Below, in pieces: positions 10,900 to 22,826 of a stretch of 64,000 nucleotides of DNA (position 1 is its first letter; every line of letters starts with the position of its first letter). Origin of the DNA: Cocos nucifera. Lineage: Eukaryota > Streptophyta > Magnoliopsida > Arecales > Arecaceae. The position numbers were made by a program, and so were the translations under genes. The notes under the pieces are model-generated. The model was not told where the DNA came from. It saw only the letters and a program-made list of their open reading frames with translations, and searched no databases. Location: assembly GCA_006176705.1 (NCBI GenBank), contig QRFJ01004181.1:1-64000 (forward strand), given 5' to 3'.

Positions 10900-11706
10900 A
10901 TGTCTGCGTCCAACCCACTGGCACGTATCCTAGACACACATAGACTGACTGGACCCAATTATAAAGATTGGCTCAGGAACTACAAAATTGTTTTGGGTTC
11001 AGAGAAGTTAACACATGTTTTGGACCAGGACCCTCCCACCTTACCAGCTCGTCCATCCACTGAACAGAGAGCGTCTCTGGAAAAATGGATTGACGAAGAC
11101 AATAAGGCCAGATACTACATGTTGGGCTCGATGTCTGATGAGCTCCAGCGCCAACATGAAGATATCGGGACTGCTCGCCAAATGTTGGCTCACCTGCAGG
11201 AGATGTTTGGTGAACAGAGTCGCGCAGCCAAATATCAAGTCACGAAATGACTTTTTAAGGCTAAGATGCGTGATGGGCAGTCAGTCCAAGATCACTGTCT
11301 GACAATGATCAAGGACATGGAAGAGCTTGAGAAGCTCGGTGTGAAGTTGGACTTGGACTTGCAGAACGATATTATTCTGCAATCCTTGACTGATGCATAT
11401 GGGCAATTCATCATGAATTACCACATGCATAAACTTCAAAATTCCTTGGCCGAGTTGATGAATATGCTGGTTACCGCTGAGCTTTCTATGAAAGGTTCTA
11501 AAGGCTCAGTTCTTGCTATGGAACGGACTTCTTCCAAAAGAAAGTCTTATGGAAAGAAAAAGAAGTCTGTGAAAAAGCAAAAGGTAGAAGGATCAAAGAA
11601 GAAGAAGCAGAACCGAAGAAGAAGGTCGATGGCAAAGGAAAGTGTTTCCATTGCAACAGCGACGGCCATTGGAAGCGGAACTGCCCTACTTACCTGGCCA
11701 CCCTGA
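10900..11706 (+). pseudogene. Element B gag (UBN2-type), interrupted by TGA
   Basis: Starts at the ATG after the possible splice acceptor. Residues 1-116 match the plant copia capsid domain (family motifs LTGPNYKDWLRN, WIDEDNKARYYML, ELQRQHEDI). An in-frame TGA at 11248-11250 sits where related gags usually have Arg in a K-R-L-F-like motif, and the frame then continues as capsid sequence to 11706. A one-base loss near 11610 shifts the lysine-rich C-terminus out of frame. The zinc knuckle CX2CX4HX4C (11643-11684) is therefore read in the pol frame. Ancestrally gag and pol were one frame. The TGA is shared by all copies. Confidence 0.9.
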
Positions 11707-11735
11707 AGAACAAGAAGGAAGGTCCTTCTGGAGGT

Positions 11736-14581
11736 ATGCTCGTTATTGAGTCTAACCTTACGGTTTCTTCTGCATCCAGTTGGGTGCTTGACTCTGGTTC
11801 TAGTGCTCATCTGTGCACTTCTATGCAGGGTCTTGAGGATAGCAGGAGGCGGAACATGCGCCTAGCCTGGGAACATAGCCTGCGATTACCATCTGGTTTA
11901 GACTTAGTTTTAAAAGACTGTTATTATGTGCCTGCAGCTAGCAGGAATTTGATTTCTGTTTCATGCTTAGCACAAGAAGGTTATGTGATCACCTTCTTTA
12001 AGGACCATTGTAACATTCTTTATGAAAGAAATAAAATTGCAAATGGTTTCCTTGTTAATGGTCTTTATCAGTTGCATATTGATGTACCTGTTTTAACTAT
12101 CGAGCAAAACGTGAATGCCAAACGACCTAGGGATAGTCCAAACGACAGATATCTATGGCACCTGAGATTAGGTCATATAGCAGAAGATAGGATTAACAAA
12201 TTGGAGAAAAATGGGCTATTGAGTCCATTGACTTTTGAGTCATATCCAACTTGTGAATCTTGTCTTCAAGGCAAAATGACTAAACTCCCTTTTGTTGGAC
12301 ATGGGGAGAGGGCCACAGATCTCCTTGCCCTAGTACATACTGATGTGTGCGGCCCATTCGATGTGCCGGCTAGAGGCAATTTTGTCTACTTCATTACCTT
12401 TACCGATGATCTGTCTAGGTATGGGTATGTGTATCTTATGAGACATAAGTCTGAAGCCTTTGAAAAGTTCAAAGAATTCAGACATGAAGTAGAAAAACAA
12501 ACTGGAAAACCCATTAAGGTTCTTCGATCAGATCGAGGAGGTGAATACCTTAGCCGGGAATTCCTAGACTATCTTAAGGAAAATGGCATAGTCTCTCAAT
12601 GGACTCCACCAGGAACACCTCAACTCAACGGGGTTTCAGAACGGAGAAATCGGACTCTATTGGATATGGTTCGATCCATGATGAGCTTCACAGACCTCCC
12701 AGATTTTCTTTGGGGACATTCATTATTAACTTCAATCTATTTACTGAATAGGGTTCCCTCTAAAACCGTTCCTACCACACCGTATGAGATATGGCACGGT
12801 AAGAAACCAAGTCTGAGTCATCTCAGAATTTGGGGTTGTCCGGCTTATGTCAAAAGACAACAAGCGGACAAGTTAGAGTTTAGGTCCTTTAGAGCTCGAT
12901 TCATAGGATATCCTAAAGAGTCATTAGGATACTATTTCTACATTCCAGAAGACCACAATGTGATTGTGAGTCGACATGCCATATTTCTTGAAAAATAGTT
13001 TATTCAAGATAGTGGCATTGGAAAGCAGATTAAGCTTGATGAGAAAGTCTCACAAGCAGAAAGAGCTAAGGACCAAGTGGAACCAAATCAGGTTGAGCCA
13101 ATAAGAACACTACCTCCTCCACCTCGTAGATCGGAAAGAGTTTTCCGTCCCCCTGAAAGATACTTAGGTATTATTTCAGAGGACGTAGAGGAAATGTTCC
13201 TCATAGGTAATGGTGCTCATGGTGATGATCCCAAAACCTACAACGAGGCGATATCAGATATCGACTCCGAGAAATGGCTTGAGGCAATGAAGTCAGAGAT
13301 CGACTCGATGCACTCAAACCAAGTCTGGACCTTGGTAGATCCACCAGAAGGTATAGTACCTATTGGGTGTAAATGGATCTTCAAGAGAAAGATTGGTGCA
13401 GATGGGAATGTGGAGACATTCAAGGCTAGACTGGTGGCAAAAGGTTATAGTCAACGTGAAGGCATTGACTATCAGGATACCTTTTCCCCGGTAGCTATGC
13501 TAAAATCCATCCGCACATTGCTTGCTGTTGCAGCCTATTTCGATTATGAAATATGGCAAATGGACGTGAAAACGGCATTCCTAAATGGATATCTTGAGGA
13601 AGATATCTATATGGAACAGCCGCTAGGTTTCACATCCAGTGATACTGATCACAAGGTTTGCAAGCTGCAAAGGTCCATATATGGACTTAAGCAAGCATCT
13701 CGGAGCTGGAACACTCGTTTCAATGATGTGATCAAAAAGTTTGGTTTCATCAAAAATGAAGAGGAACCATGTGTTTTCAAAAGGGTCAGTGGGAGCGCTG
13801 TTGTCTTCCTCGTATTGTACGTGGATGACATCCTCCTTATTGGGAATGATATTCCCATGTTGACATCAGTCAAGATGTGGTTGTCCAAGGAATTCTCCAT
13901 GAAAGACCTAGGTGAAGCATCCTTTATTCTAGGAATTAAGGTCTATAGGGATAGACCGAATAGGATGCTAGGACTTTCACAGAAGATGTACATAGAGGAA
14001 GTACTAAAGAGGTTTAGTATGGAAAACTCTAAGAGGGGATTAATACCCTTCAGACATGGTATTCATCTTTCCAAGAAGATGTGCCCCAGCACACCTGAGG
14101 AAATAGAACGCATGAGCAAGATCCCTTATGCTTCTGCAATAGGGAGCCTCATGTATGCCATGCTATGTACACGACCTGATATAGCCCATGCTGTGAGTGT
14201 CACAAGCAGATATCAGTCAAATCCAGGTGAAGAACACTGGACTTCTGTGAAATGTATCCTTAAGTACTTGAGAAGAACTAAGGATATGATGTTGGTCTTT
14301 GGTAATGGAGAACTCCAAGTTCAGGGATACACAGACTCGGACTTCTTGTCCGATATAGATGATCGAAAGTCGACATCTGGCAGACTGTTTGTGCTGGAAG
14401 AGTTCCTAGCAAACGGTGATACCATCTCATCCGCGATTACCTTGAGAAAGGTTACGTTGAGGTCAAGAGAGTCAACTCCGCAGATAATGTGGCAGACCCA
14501 CTTACAAAGCCGTTGGGCCAGCAGAAGATCGAAGCCCACCTTGAGAAGATGGGACTTAGACTTGTAGCCAATTGGCTTTAG
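11736..14581 (+). pseudogene. Element B pol: protease, integrase, RT, damaged RNase H
   Basis: One frame, open except for a TAG at 12996-12998. Protease D-S-G is at 11790-11798, followed soon by a 45-bp in-frame loss (near 11850). Pre-integrase HLRLGH lies near 12160. Integrase D, D, E are at 12342, 12531 and 12639, giving the expected D-D35-E. RT has QMDVKTAFLNG and YVDD (13818-13829). RNase H is crippled: about 20 bp missing at 14393 and about 230 bp missing near 14415-14422, removing the AEYIA and CDNN catalytic blocks and shifting the tail so that it ends at 14567. The normal stop would be 14579-14581. Integrase and RT look otherwise intact. Confidence 0.92.
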
Positions 14582-14595
14582 GACAAGTGGGAGAT
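14581..14595 (+). other. Polypurine tract of B
   Basis: GGACAAGTGGGAGAT directly precedes the 3' LTR; purine-rich except for three bases. It is the expected plus-strand primer site. Confidence 0.85.
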
Positions 14596-16878
14596 TGTTA
14601 GATATATGTGCCCTAGAAGCCAGAATTGGCTGACACTTGTAATACACTTCTAGGGGCAAAATTATAATTTTGACTATAATTAATGAAATGGGTTATTTTC
14701 TATCACACATGTGTATTTAGTGTCTGTGATACATCCTTTGAGTTAATGGTAATGATAATTCATATTTTCAAGAGTTGAAAATTTAAGACATGAATAATCA
14801 TTATTAACTCATAAACAGCTCCCGACCATAGGATCATCACGAGGATGGTGATTGATCCGGAAGGTTGGTGTACGATCGCTTCTCTTTAGTAGATGAGTCT
14901 TGAGTCTACGGTGTGGAGACACCGGAGCGAGAGTACAGGTACTCGTTAGAGAACGAGGGCACTGAGCGTGACCACCTCGAGTAGTCATTAGGAAGTCTAC
15001 CTTCTCGTCAATGACTGACTCGATGCTGCAGTAGTGTGTCTGGTTCTTTGACCTGAGATGCATCGGCAGTTCACCTTGAGGGTGTTATAGTTTGACTACA
15101 CCATTACTCGGTCTCCTAGCCATATGGAACCCTGAGGTGTATGTTGGCTGTGACATGTTCATTGTAGGAACTGGATTGCATCAAGATGGGATCTATCTAC
15201 CTCGGTGGTAGAGGAGTAGCCCTATGATGATCATGAGAATCAAGTCCAGAAATCCATGGCCATGGTAGAGTGAAATAATAGAAAGAGTTTCTATTTAGAT
15301 TTTCACATTGGACTCGAATCGAATGATTACATCATATGACAGAGACTAGGGTTTGACGAGTTCACCTTAACCCTAATCTGATCGGGGCTCAAGATAGAAG
15401 AACTTGAATCACACAGGTAGCTGCACCAAGAGGTTCGCATTCAGCTCTGATGGGTTGCCACCATATACTGCTAGGTGTCACTGGTGGATTTTGGGAGCAA
15501 TTAGAATGATTTAGATGATCGATCATTCTAGCTGTTCGAATCAGAAGAGTTCTGATCCATCGAAAGGAGTTTCGATGATGTCTATGATAGAGATCATGAC
15601 ATATCCCATTACCATACAGAACTGAACCTAACTGGGTCACACAAACAAGGGTTTGAATCTGGTGATCATCAATTGAACTGATCTAGTTCAATTGATCTGA
15701 ATGAGATTCAATTAGGTTCAAGGAAATCGTGCTAGCACTCGATTGAACCTAACGTTCTTCTTTTACTATCATAAATAAGTTGTCCTGACTGAGCCAAAGG
15801 AGTTTGTGCTCAATCAGAGGCCTTCATATGGTCTGACTGGAGGTTGTCCAAGTCAGAATAGGTTGTCTTATTTGTAAGACATTACCTGCCATTTTTGGTC
15901 ACCTGCCATTTCTTGTTCTTTGACTTTGGTCAAAAGTCTACCTTTGACTGGTCAAACGTTGACCATTGACCCTTTGACTTTTGACCACATGTCATGCACC
16001 TATTGGAGAGCTGGTGGGGGCCTGTCCCCCTGCCAGAACCTGGCAAGGAGAAGGGCGCACGCCAAGGGTGGCGTGAGCCCAAGTAGGAGGCGCCTAGGAG
16101 TCCTTGTTGGACAAGGACTCCACCTCCCTTTTGGATTCCAATCAGAGTTCTACTAAGAATCCAGTTTGACTGGTCTTAGGCGCCCTCTAAGGAGGAATCC
16201 AGGGGTCTCTTTTTCAACCAATCAGATTTAGATCTGATTTCACAAAGGGTTGTGATTGGTTGAGAGGAAGAGGAGTTGGATCACAAGAGGTCTATAAATA
16301 AGACCCTGCGCCCAACCCTAATCCTAAGTGAATTCAATAGAGATTTCCCACGTCCAAGGCTGCCTCTCCCCTCCTTCTCCATGCCATACTCTCTTCTCCC
16401 CTTGCTCTCCACGTCCAAAAGTGTTTTGGACTTAGTTTGGTGCGATTCAGATCAAGGAAAGGCGATCAAAAGCAAGAAGGCTGCGCTGCTGCAAAAGGAC
16501 GACTGCAGATCTTCAAAAGAGTTTTGAAGATCCTCCAGATCAGATCCAGATCTGATTTTTGGAGGTGTGATAGAGAAGAAGAGGATCTCCAGATCCAACC
16601 CGAGTGGATACCGGTAGAGGCCAGGCGCTTGCGTGGCTAAGATCCAGAACCTTCCGCTGCAATCAGGATCATCTACAGGGTAATAGGATTACCCAAATCA
16701 GGTAAATTGAATTTGATTTAATTTATCTTGTTTTATTTTATTTGTTAAAATAATAAGAATCAGATCTGAAACATATCAAGATCTGATTGAGATCAAGAGA
16801 AAAATTTTTGAAATATATCTCTTGATCTAATCAGATCTGGACGAACCTGGACCGGAAAATCAGAATTTTCCTTCAACA
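14596..16878 (+). repeat. 3' LTR of element B
   Basis: Starts TGTTAGATAT and ends TTCAACA before the ACTGT duplication. The last base is not present before the primer site in the 5' LTR, so the exact terminus is uncertain by one to three bases. W-box cluster at 15920-15986 and U3 hairpin at 16097-16121. Confidence 0.95.
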
Positions 16879-16883
16879 ACTGT
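16879..16883. repeat. Target-site duplication of B, right copy (ACTGT)
   Basis: Pairs with 6740-6744. Downstream sequence resumes the leader of element A in minus orientation. Confidence 0.9.
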
Positions 16884-18698
16884 AATTAAGACTTAACCAG
16901 TTTATTTAAGAATTTTATTTTTGAACAAATTAGCTTTCACTATTTTCTCGAATCCCTACACTTTCTCTATAGAGATGCAAAAATCTTCACGATTACTGAT
17001 TTTTAGTAGATGGTGCAGTCCCACCGACTGACTCATCATCTTACCTAACAGTTATTGATGATAGGTTAGCCAATAAGTGAACAACTCTTGTTCAATGATT
17101 CTCTAATCATGATGCACCCGATCTTGGTCTCTAATTCATGAATCTCATCGTGTTCGGAATATTGATCCACTTCTTAGTTAAGTCAGACCCACCATTTGCA
17201 TAGATTAGATTTCTAATTGAGTCTCTCACCATATCCAAAATATTGAATCCAATCCATCCTCCAGCCTGTAGCATCCAATGCCTAATAGACATGGTTGCAT
17301 CTTCCCGATGCAATTGAGCCACTGTAACCAGTCGAGAACAATCAACCTCAAAAAGGACCCACACATCTACAATGGTGGAAGACCTTAGACTTAATCTTTT
17401 CTTAGGGAGATTTGATTTAGGTCTCATTAAACTAGACTTGACATAGTCATAACCATTATGACTAACCTAGTGGCATGGGTTAGCTCAGATTATTAGCCAC
17501 CTCAGATCAGAACCGAGTCAACAAACATGGCTAGATAAGTTAGACCGACGAAAGGGATATGCCATTAACTCGATAAGAATGCATTCAAGTCGAGTAGCTC
17601 CTAATTAAAAATCAGTCGATCGAATTTAACAAACTTATCTTAGAAACTAAATTGTTGAGCCAGAACCAATCGGATTAGCCTACAATCTAGACTCTAACCA
17701 CTGAGCCTAATTAGGCCTTAGCTTGATCGATCACTCACGTGACTCGATCTTGACCCAGACTTAATCCTATTAGGCTGATCAATATAAGCATTGTAGATCC
17801 CATCTAACCAACTCTTGATTCAGTTTGATCAACCGTTAGACCTAATTGAGCTACCCAAGCTCGAACCCAATTTTATGAACATGTCTTAGATCTAAAAATT
17901 CTTAATTTTAGACCTAATATGTTTCATATTCTTAATTCTTAATTAAGTTTAAGTTCAAAAATAAAACATGTAAATAAGATCCTAGGGTTTCAGGATCTAG
18001 ATTTTTGCAGAAAGTAAGTTTTTAATTTTTGATTCAAGACGAATGTGCAGCACCCTTACACATCATAAGAACACCCCATCAAATGGAAGGAGAAAGTCTT
18101 TAAGCTCTACTTTATTCTTATGATCGGACGGCCAAGGGGAACGCCTTAATCAGAAATACAACTAATCTACAAAAACTAATTAGATCTAAGCATATATCAC
18201 ATATAAGAAAATTGATCTAATTAAAACATGTTTTGCATACATCTCATGTATCATGCATGCTTTTAGATTTAAATTATCTCATAATCATCTAAAAAATTAA
18301 ATTTAAATTTGATCTTATCAAATAAAATTTAATCTAGATCCTATTGTAGAACTATTCTCCAACTAGTCTAAACATGCAACAATCATATCTCATATGAACA
18401 AATTAAATTAAATTTATTTTCTATTTTTAGATCTGATTATCACATTTATAAAATTAAAAAATAGTAAATAAATAGATCTAAAAATTATATTTAATCAAAT
18501 AAAAATTATGATTATACTAGACTACACATAGAATAATTCTATTCCTAGTTTAGTTATGTATCTCATACATATTAGATCTAGATTAATTAATTTTAACTTT
18601 TTAATTTTTTAATTTTAGATCTAATCACATCTCATGTGATATCTAAAATCATAAATTTATTAGATTAAATTAGATCTAAATAAATTTTATAAGAACCT
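16879..18698 (-). other. Untranslated leader of element A
   Basis: Reverse complement of the leader seen in B at about 9043-10860. The nested inverted-repeat block lies at 18030-18153, with the inner stem kept through a G-U pair and the outer stem partly decayed. The splice-donor-like GTAAGT of the other copies reads ATAAGT here. Open frames in it are short and look incidental. Confidence 0.85.
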
Positions 18699-18711
18699 GG
18701 CTCTGATACCA
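18699..18711 (-). other. Primer-binding site of A (tRNA-Met)
   Basis: The reverse complement is TGGTATCAGAGCC, fully conserved despite the age of the element. Confidence 0.92.
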
Positions 18712-20999
18712 GTTAAAGAAAAATCCTGATTTTTTGAGGTCAAGTTCGTTCAGATCTGATTGGATCGAGAGACGTATTTCAAAAATTTTCTCTTAGATCT
18801 TAATCAGATCTAACATTTTCTAGATTTAATTTTATAATCTGATAAATAAAAAAATTAAATTAAATTAAATCTAAATTAATTTTACCTTGATTTTGGGTAG
18901 TCTAATTACCTGTTGATGATCTGCTGATTGCCTAAGGTTCTGGATCTAGCCACGCAAGCGCCTGGCCTCTATCGGTATCCACTCAGACTAGATCTAGAGA
19001 TCTTCTCCTTTTGTTTCTTTTCTCCAAAAATTAGATCTGGATCTGATTTGGAGGATCTTCAAAACTTCTTCTAAAGATCACCCATCGTCTTTGCAACAGT
19101 GCTGCCTTCTTCCTATTTTGTCAGCCTTTTCTTGCCTGACTCGCACTAATCTGAAGCCCAACTGCCATGGGCATGGAGAGAAGAGAGAGGATTAAAAAGG
19201 TGGAATGGAGGAGGGAGAGGAGCAGCCTTAGGGCATGGGCTAGGAGAGAAGTCTGTGTAAAGTGGGCACAGACAGATCTTTATATAAACCCTACTGCGCC
19301 ATGCAGTACCACATCACCCCGGCCAATCACGTTGCTTCATTCAATCTGATCTAAATTTGATTGATGGGATGATATCACCTGATCCAATTAGATGAGAGAC
19401 CCATAGATTCATCCTAAGATGGCATCTAAGACTAGTCAAAGTCTATAGGTGAGGGTCACCTAATTTGAATCCAAGAAGCAACCTGGAGTCCCATCCGTAT
19501 GGGACTCCAGGCGTCCCTATCCATGGGCACACACCATCCTAGGCATGTGCCCCTTCTTTTTCAATTTTTAGAGAGGGGACAAGCCCCTATCTGCTCTCCA
19601 ATAAGTGCATGACACATGGGCAGATGTCCAAGGGTCAAAGGTCAATATTTGACCAAAGTCAAAGGACAAGAATTAGCAGGTGACGAAAAATGGTAGGTAT
19701 TGTCTTAAATTTATCTCATAAATTAAGACAATCCTTTTCTGATCTAGACAAGCTCCAGTCAAATCAGGTAAAAGTATCTGAGTGAGCACAAACTTATTTG
19801 GCTCAATCGAGATAACTTTTAATGATAGAAAAAGGAGAATGTTAGGTTCAATCATGTGCTAGCATGATTTCCTTGAATCTAATTGAATCTAATTCAAATC
19901 AATTAAACTAGATTAGTCCAATTGATGATATCCAGATCCAAACCCTTGTTTGTGTGATCCAATTAGGTTCAGTTCTATATGGTAATGGGATATATCGTGA
20001 TCTCTATCATCGACATCATCGAAACTTCTTTTGATGGATCAGAACTCTTCTGATTCTGACAACTAGAATGATCGATCATCTAAATCATTCTAATTACTCC
20101 CAAAATCCACCAGTGACACCTAGCAGTATATGGTGGCAATCCATCAAAACTGAAGATGAACCTCTCAGTGCAGCTACTTGTGTGATTAAGTTCTTCTATC
20201 TTGAGCCTCGATCAGATTAGGGTTAAGGTGAACTCGTCAAACCCTAATTTCTATCATATGATTTAATCATTCGATTCAAGTCCGATGTGAAAATCTTAAT
20301 AGAAATTCTTTCTATTATTTCACTCTCTGCCATGCCCATTGGCTTATGGACTTGATTCTCATGATCATCATAGGGCTGCTCCTCATCCACCGAGGTAGAT
20401 AGATTCCATCTTGGTGCAATCCAATTTCTATAATGAACATGCTATAGCCAACATACACCTTAAGATTTCCAATGGCTAGAAGACTGAGTCATGGTGTAGT
20501 CAAACTATAACACCCTCAAGGTGAATTATCGATGCACCTCAGGTCAAAGAATCAAATACACCACTGCAGCTTCGAGTCAGTCATCGATGAGAAGGTAGAC
20601 TTCCTTATAACCACTCGAGGTGGTCAAGCTCAGTGCCCTCATTCTCTAACGAGTACCTATACTCTCATTCTGATGTCTTTACACTATAGACTCAAGACTC
20701 ATCTACTATAAAGAAGTGATTATACACTAATCTTTTGGATCAATCATCATCCTCATGATGATCCTACGATCAGGAGCATTTTATGAGTTAATAATGAAAA
20801 TTCTTGTCTTAAATTTTTAACTCTTAAAAATAAAAATTATCATTACCATTAACTCAAAGGATGTATTACAGACACTAAATACATATATATGATAGAAAAT
20901 AACCTATTTTATTATTTATAGTCAAAATTATAATTTTGCTCCTAGAAGTGTATTACAAGTGTCAGCCAATTTTGGCTTCTAGGGTACACATATCTAATA
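18712..20999 (-). repeat. 5' LTR of element A
   Basis: 2288 bp, near the family length, with far fewer indels than its partner at 178-2673. Its U3 hairpin (19482-19511) has perfect 13-bp arms CCTGGAGTCCCAT and ATGGGACTCCAGG. This stem differs from that of B, C, D and E but matches G. The sense start reads TATTAG instead of TGTTAG. Confidence 0.9.
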
Positions 21000-21542
21000 G
21001 AATGCACCTCCACAAGATGCATCTACCATTTATTTATATTGATCTTCTAAATCCGCATACAAAGATTGAATGATTTGCCACTTAGATAGATCATGATATG
21101 GACATTTTTTAAGAAGTTCCTCAAGTCTTTCCCATGCCTCATGAATTTATTCTTCTGAAAGCTAAGCAAATCCAGTGATAGCTTGCCTCATGGTGTTGGT
21201 TTGGCCTATGGGATAAAATTTCTTAAGAAATTCATATTGTAATTTAGCTCAAGTTTGGATGGATCTTCCTATTGTGCTAAGCCAGTGCTTGGCTTTGTCT
21301 TTTAATGAAAAAGAGAATAAAATTAGTGTAAGAGCATCATCAGTTAAATTTTGAATTTTCACTATAGAATAGATTTCTAAAAATTCATCCATATGCTTGT
21401 AAGGATCTTCATTGGTGTTCCCATAGAAAGATGGAAGCATTTGAATTATGGTCGGCTTGATCTCATTATGGATAGCATGGATATTAGATAATTGGATACA
21501 AATTAATGGGTTATCGGTGGAAGAAATAAAATATTTTTTCAT
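21000..21542 (-). pseudogene. Gypsy gag fragment (retrotransposon gag domain)
   Basis: From 21542 leftwards the frame shows typical capsid motifs: FYGNTNEDPYKHMDEFLEI, LFSFSLKDKAKHWL, then a stop. In the same frame follow matches to the rest of the domain: EAWERLEELLKKCPYHDL and MVDASCGGAF, ending at the junction with element A. At least four in-frame stops (for example in codons near 21247 and 21029) show that it is dead. The real gag start may lie further upstream than the ATG at 21542. Confidence 0.8.
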
Positions 21543-22808
21543 CTACCTAGGTATTTCTCTAAGATTTTTGGTCATTTGACTATTAGATTTAATATGATTT
21601 AGCCATTCAATTTTATGATTGGGTTCAACTCGATCAGAAAAAGTGATCTCCTATCGTGCATATACTAGTGTAACCCTAACGTGTGATTTAGAATTATTTT
21701 AGATTTTTAATTTTTTTTAATTATTTAATTATTTTTAAAATTATTTTATATTTTTTATTTATTTTATTTATTTTATTTATTATTTTTAATTTAGTTATTT
21801 TTTTTATTTTACTTTTATTTTATTTTATTTTTGGAGAGAAAAGGAGAAGAAAGAGAGAAGAGATCCTAAGAAGTCCTAAAACTAAGAAGAAAGTAAAAAA
21901 TTAATTAAGTTAGATTTAATATTGGTTAGCAATCAAGTTGGACAATCAATCCTGATTAAGAGTTATCCTGAATCTAAATAGTTTCTAACTATCAAGATCA
22001 CTTTCAACCCCTCCAAATATAAGATCAGCTACTCAACTGGCCAGATAAGTATAAGATTAGTGGAAGTCCTCCTGTTGCTTACCTTAGACACTAATTATTT
22101 TGACTAGGTAAGCTAACAGAATCAATTAAGTAATCATCTTTCTTCAAGATGTAATCCCTAAACTACTTTCTTTAGATATCAGTCAAATTAACTAATCCTA
22201 ATTCGGTCCAACTTTTAGGATTTCTTATCCTAATAAGCTCAAATTCCTAGGATAGATGTCTAATTGATTTTAAAATTAAAGGCTTAAGTCAATGCAGGAT
22301 GCTGGTTGGTTGTTTATGGGCCAAGAAAGGGTAATCAAATCCCCACCTTATGTTGATTAATTGGGTGTTGCTCTTAAATTAATTTAAAAATGAATATGCA
22401 TAATCACTTTTAGACAAGGGATTTTATGCAACTAAATTAGATGCATGAAATTGATTGAACTTGAAATGTTCACCATGTCTCCAGCGATCACCAATAAAAA
22501 AAAATAAAAATAAAACTAATATGATGGATGCTCTAAATAATTAAGATTTCTACTCTTGTCATGAAGCTTTTAATTAGGTTTAAGTAAATATTTTTAAATA
22601 AATATAAAAATAAAGTAAATAATTTAAAAAATCTAGGATTAGGATTGATCTCACCAAGAAAACTTGGAAGCTTTTCTCCTTGCCCTATTCTTTTTTTTGC
22701 TCTTTTTCTTTTTTTTACAAAAAAAGTTAGTAGGCAATATTTTAAGAAAAATAAAAAATTATTTATAATTTATGTATAAGAAAATAAAAAATTTTAATAC
22801 TCATGCCA
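21543..22808 (-). other. Gypsy leader, AT-rich
   Basis: No convincing coding sequence. Contains a low-complexity run of ATTTT-type repeats at about 21700-21835 and purine-rich stretches. Lies between the gypsy primer site and gag. Confidence 0.55.
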
Positions 22809-22826
22809 TCCCCAGCAACGACACTA
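22809..22826 (-). other. Gypsy primer-binding site (tRNA-Asp type), decayed
   Basis: TCCCCAGCAACGACACTA matches the tRNA-Asp 3' end at 14 of 18 positions. All four differences are G to A or C to T changes, as expected from methylated-cytosine decay. A second, weaker match lies at 22907-22924 (12 of 18, again only transitions). Confidence 0.6.

Larger units (their letters stand above)
6745..16878 (+). mobile_element. Ty1/copia LTR retrotransposon B, young, nested in A
   Basis: Structurally complete 10.1-kb element: 5' LTR, tRNA-Met primer site, leader, gag, pol, polypurine tract, 3' LTR, flanked by ACTGT duplications. By eye the two LTRs differ at only about a dozen sites in 2.28 kb, so it inserted recently. 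It is nevertheless non-autonomous: an in-frame TGA in gag, a gag frameshift, a 45-bp loss in protease, a TAG before RT, and an RNase H deletion. It lies in its own family member A, in opposite orientation. Confidence 0.95.
178..20999 (-). mobile_element. Ty1/copia LTR retrotransposon A, split by element B
   Basis: Complete but decayed copia element read on the minus strand: 5' LTR at right, tRNA-Met primer site, leader, gag, pol in the order protease-integrase-RT-RNase H, polypurine tract, 3' LTR at left. The integrase-before-RT order defines copia. Removing element B (6745-16878) rejoins the leader to gag. The two LTRs differ heavily, and the LTR start has TG changed to TA, so this is one of the oldest copies of its family here. 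It shares the gag TGA stop with the other copies but lacks their pol TAG stop. Confidence 0.9.

Noticed and set aside
10900..11250. A short stand-alone 116-residue capsid protein as a real product
   Set aside because: The capsid domain continues in frame after the TGA, so the short frame is a truncated gag, not a separate gene. Whether it is made and does anything cannot be judged from sequence.
11248..11250. TGA as a selenocysteine codon
   Set aside because: Flowering plants lack the selenocysteine machinery, and relatives have Arg at this position.
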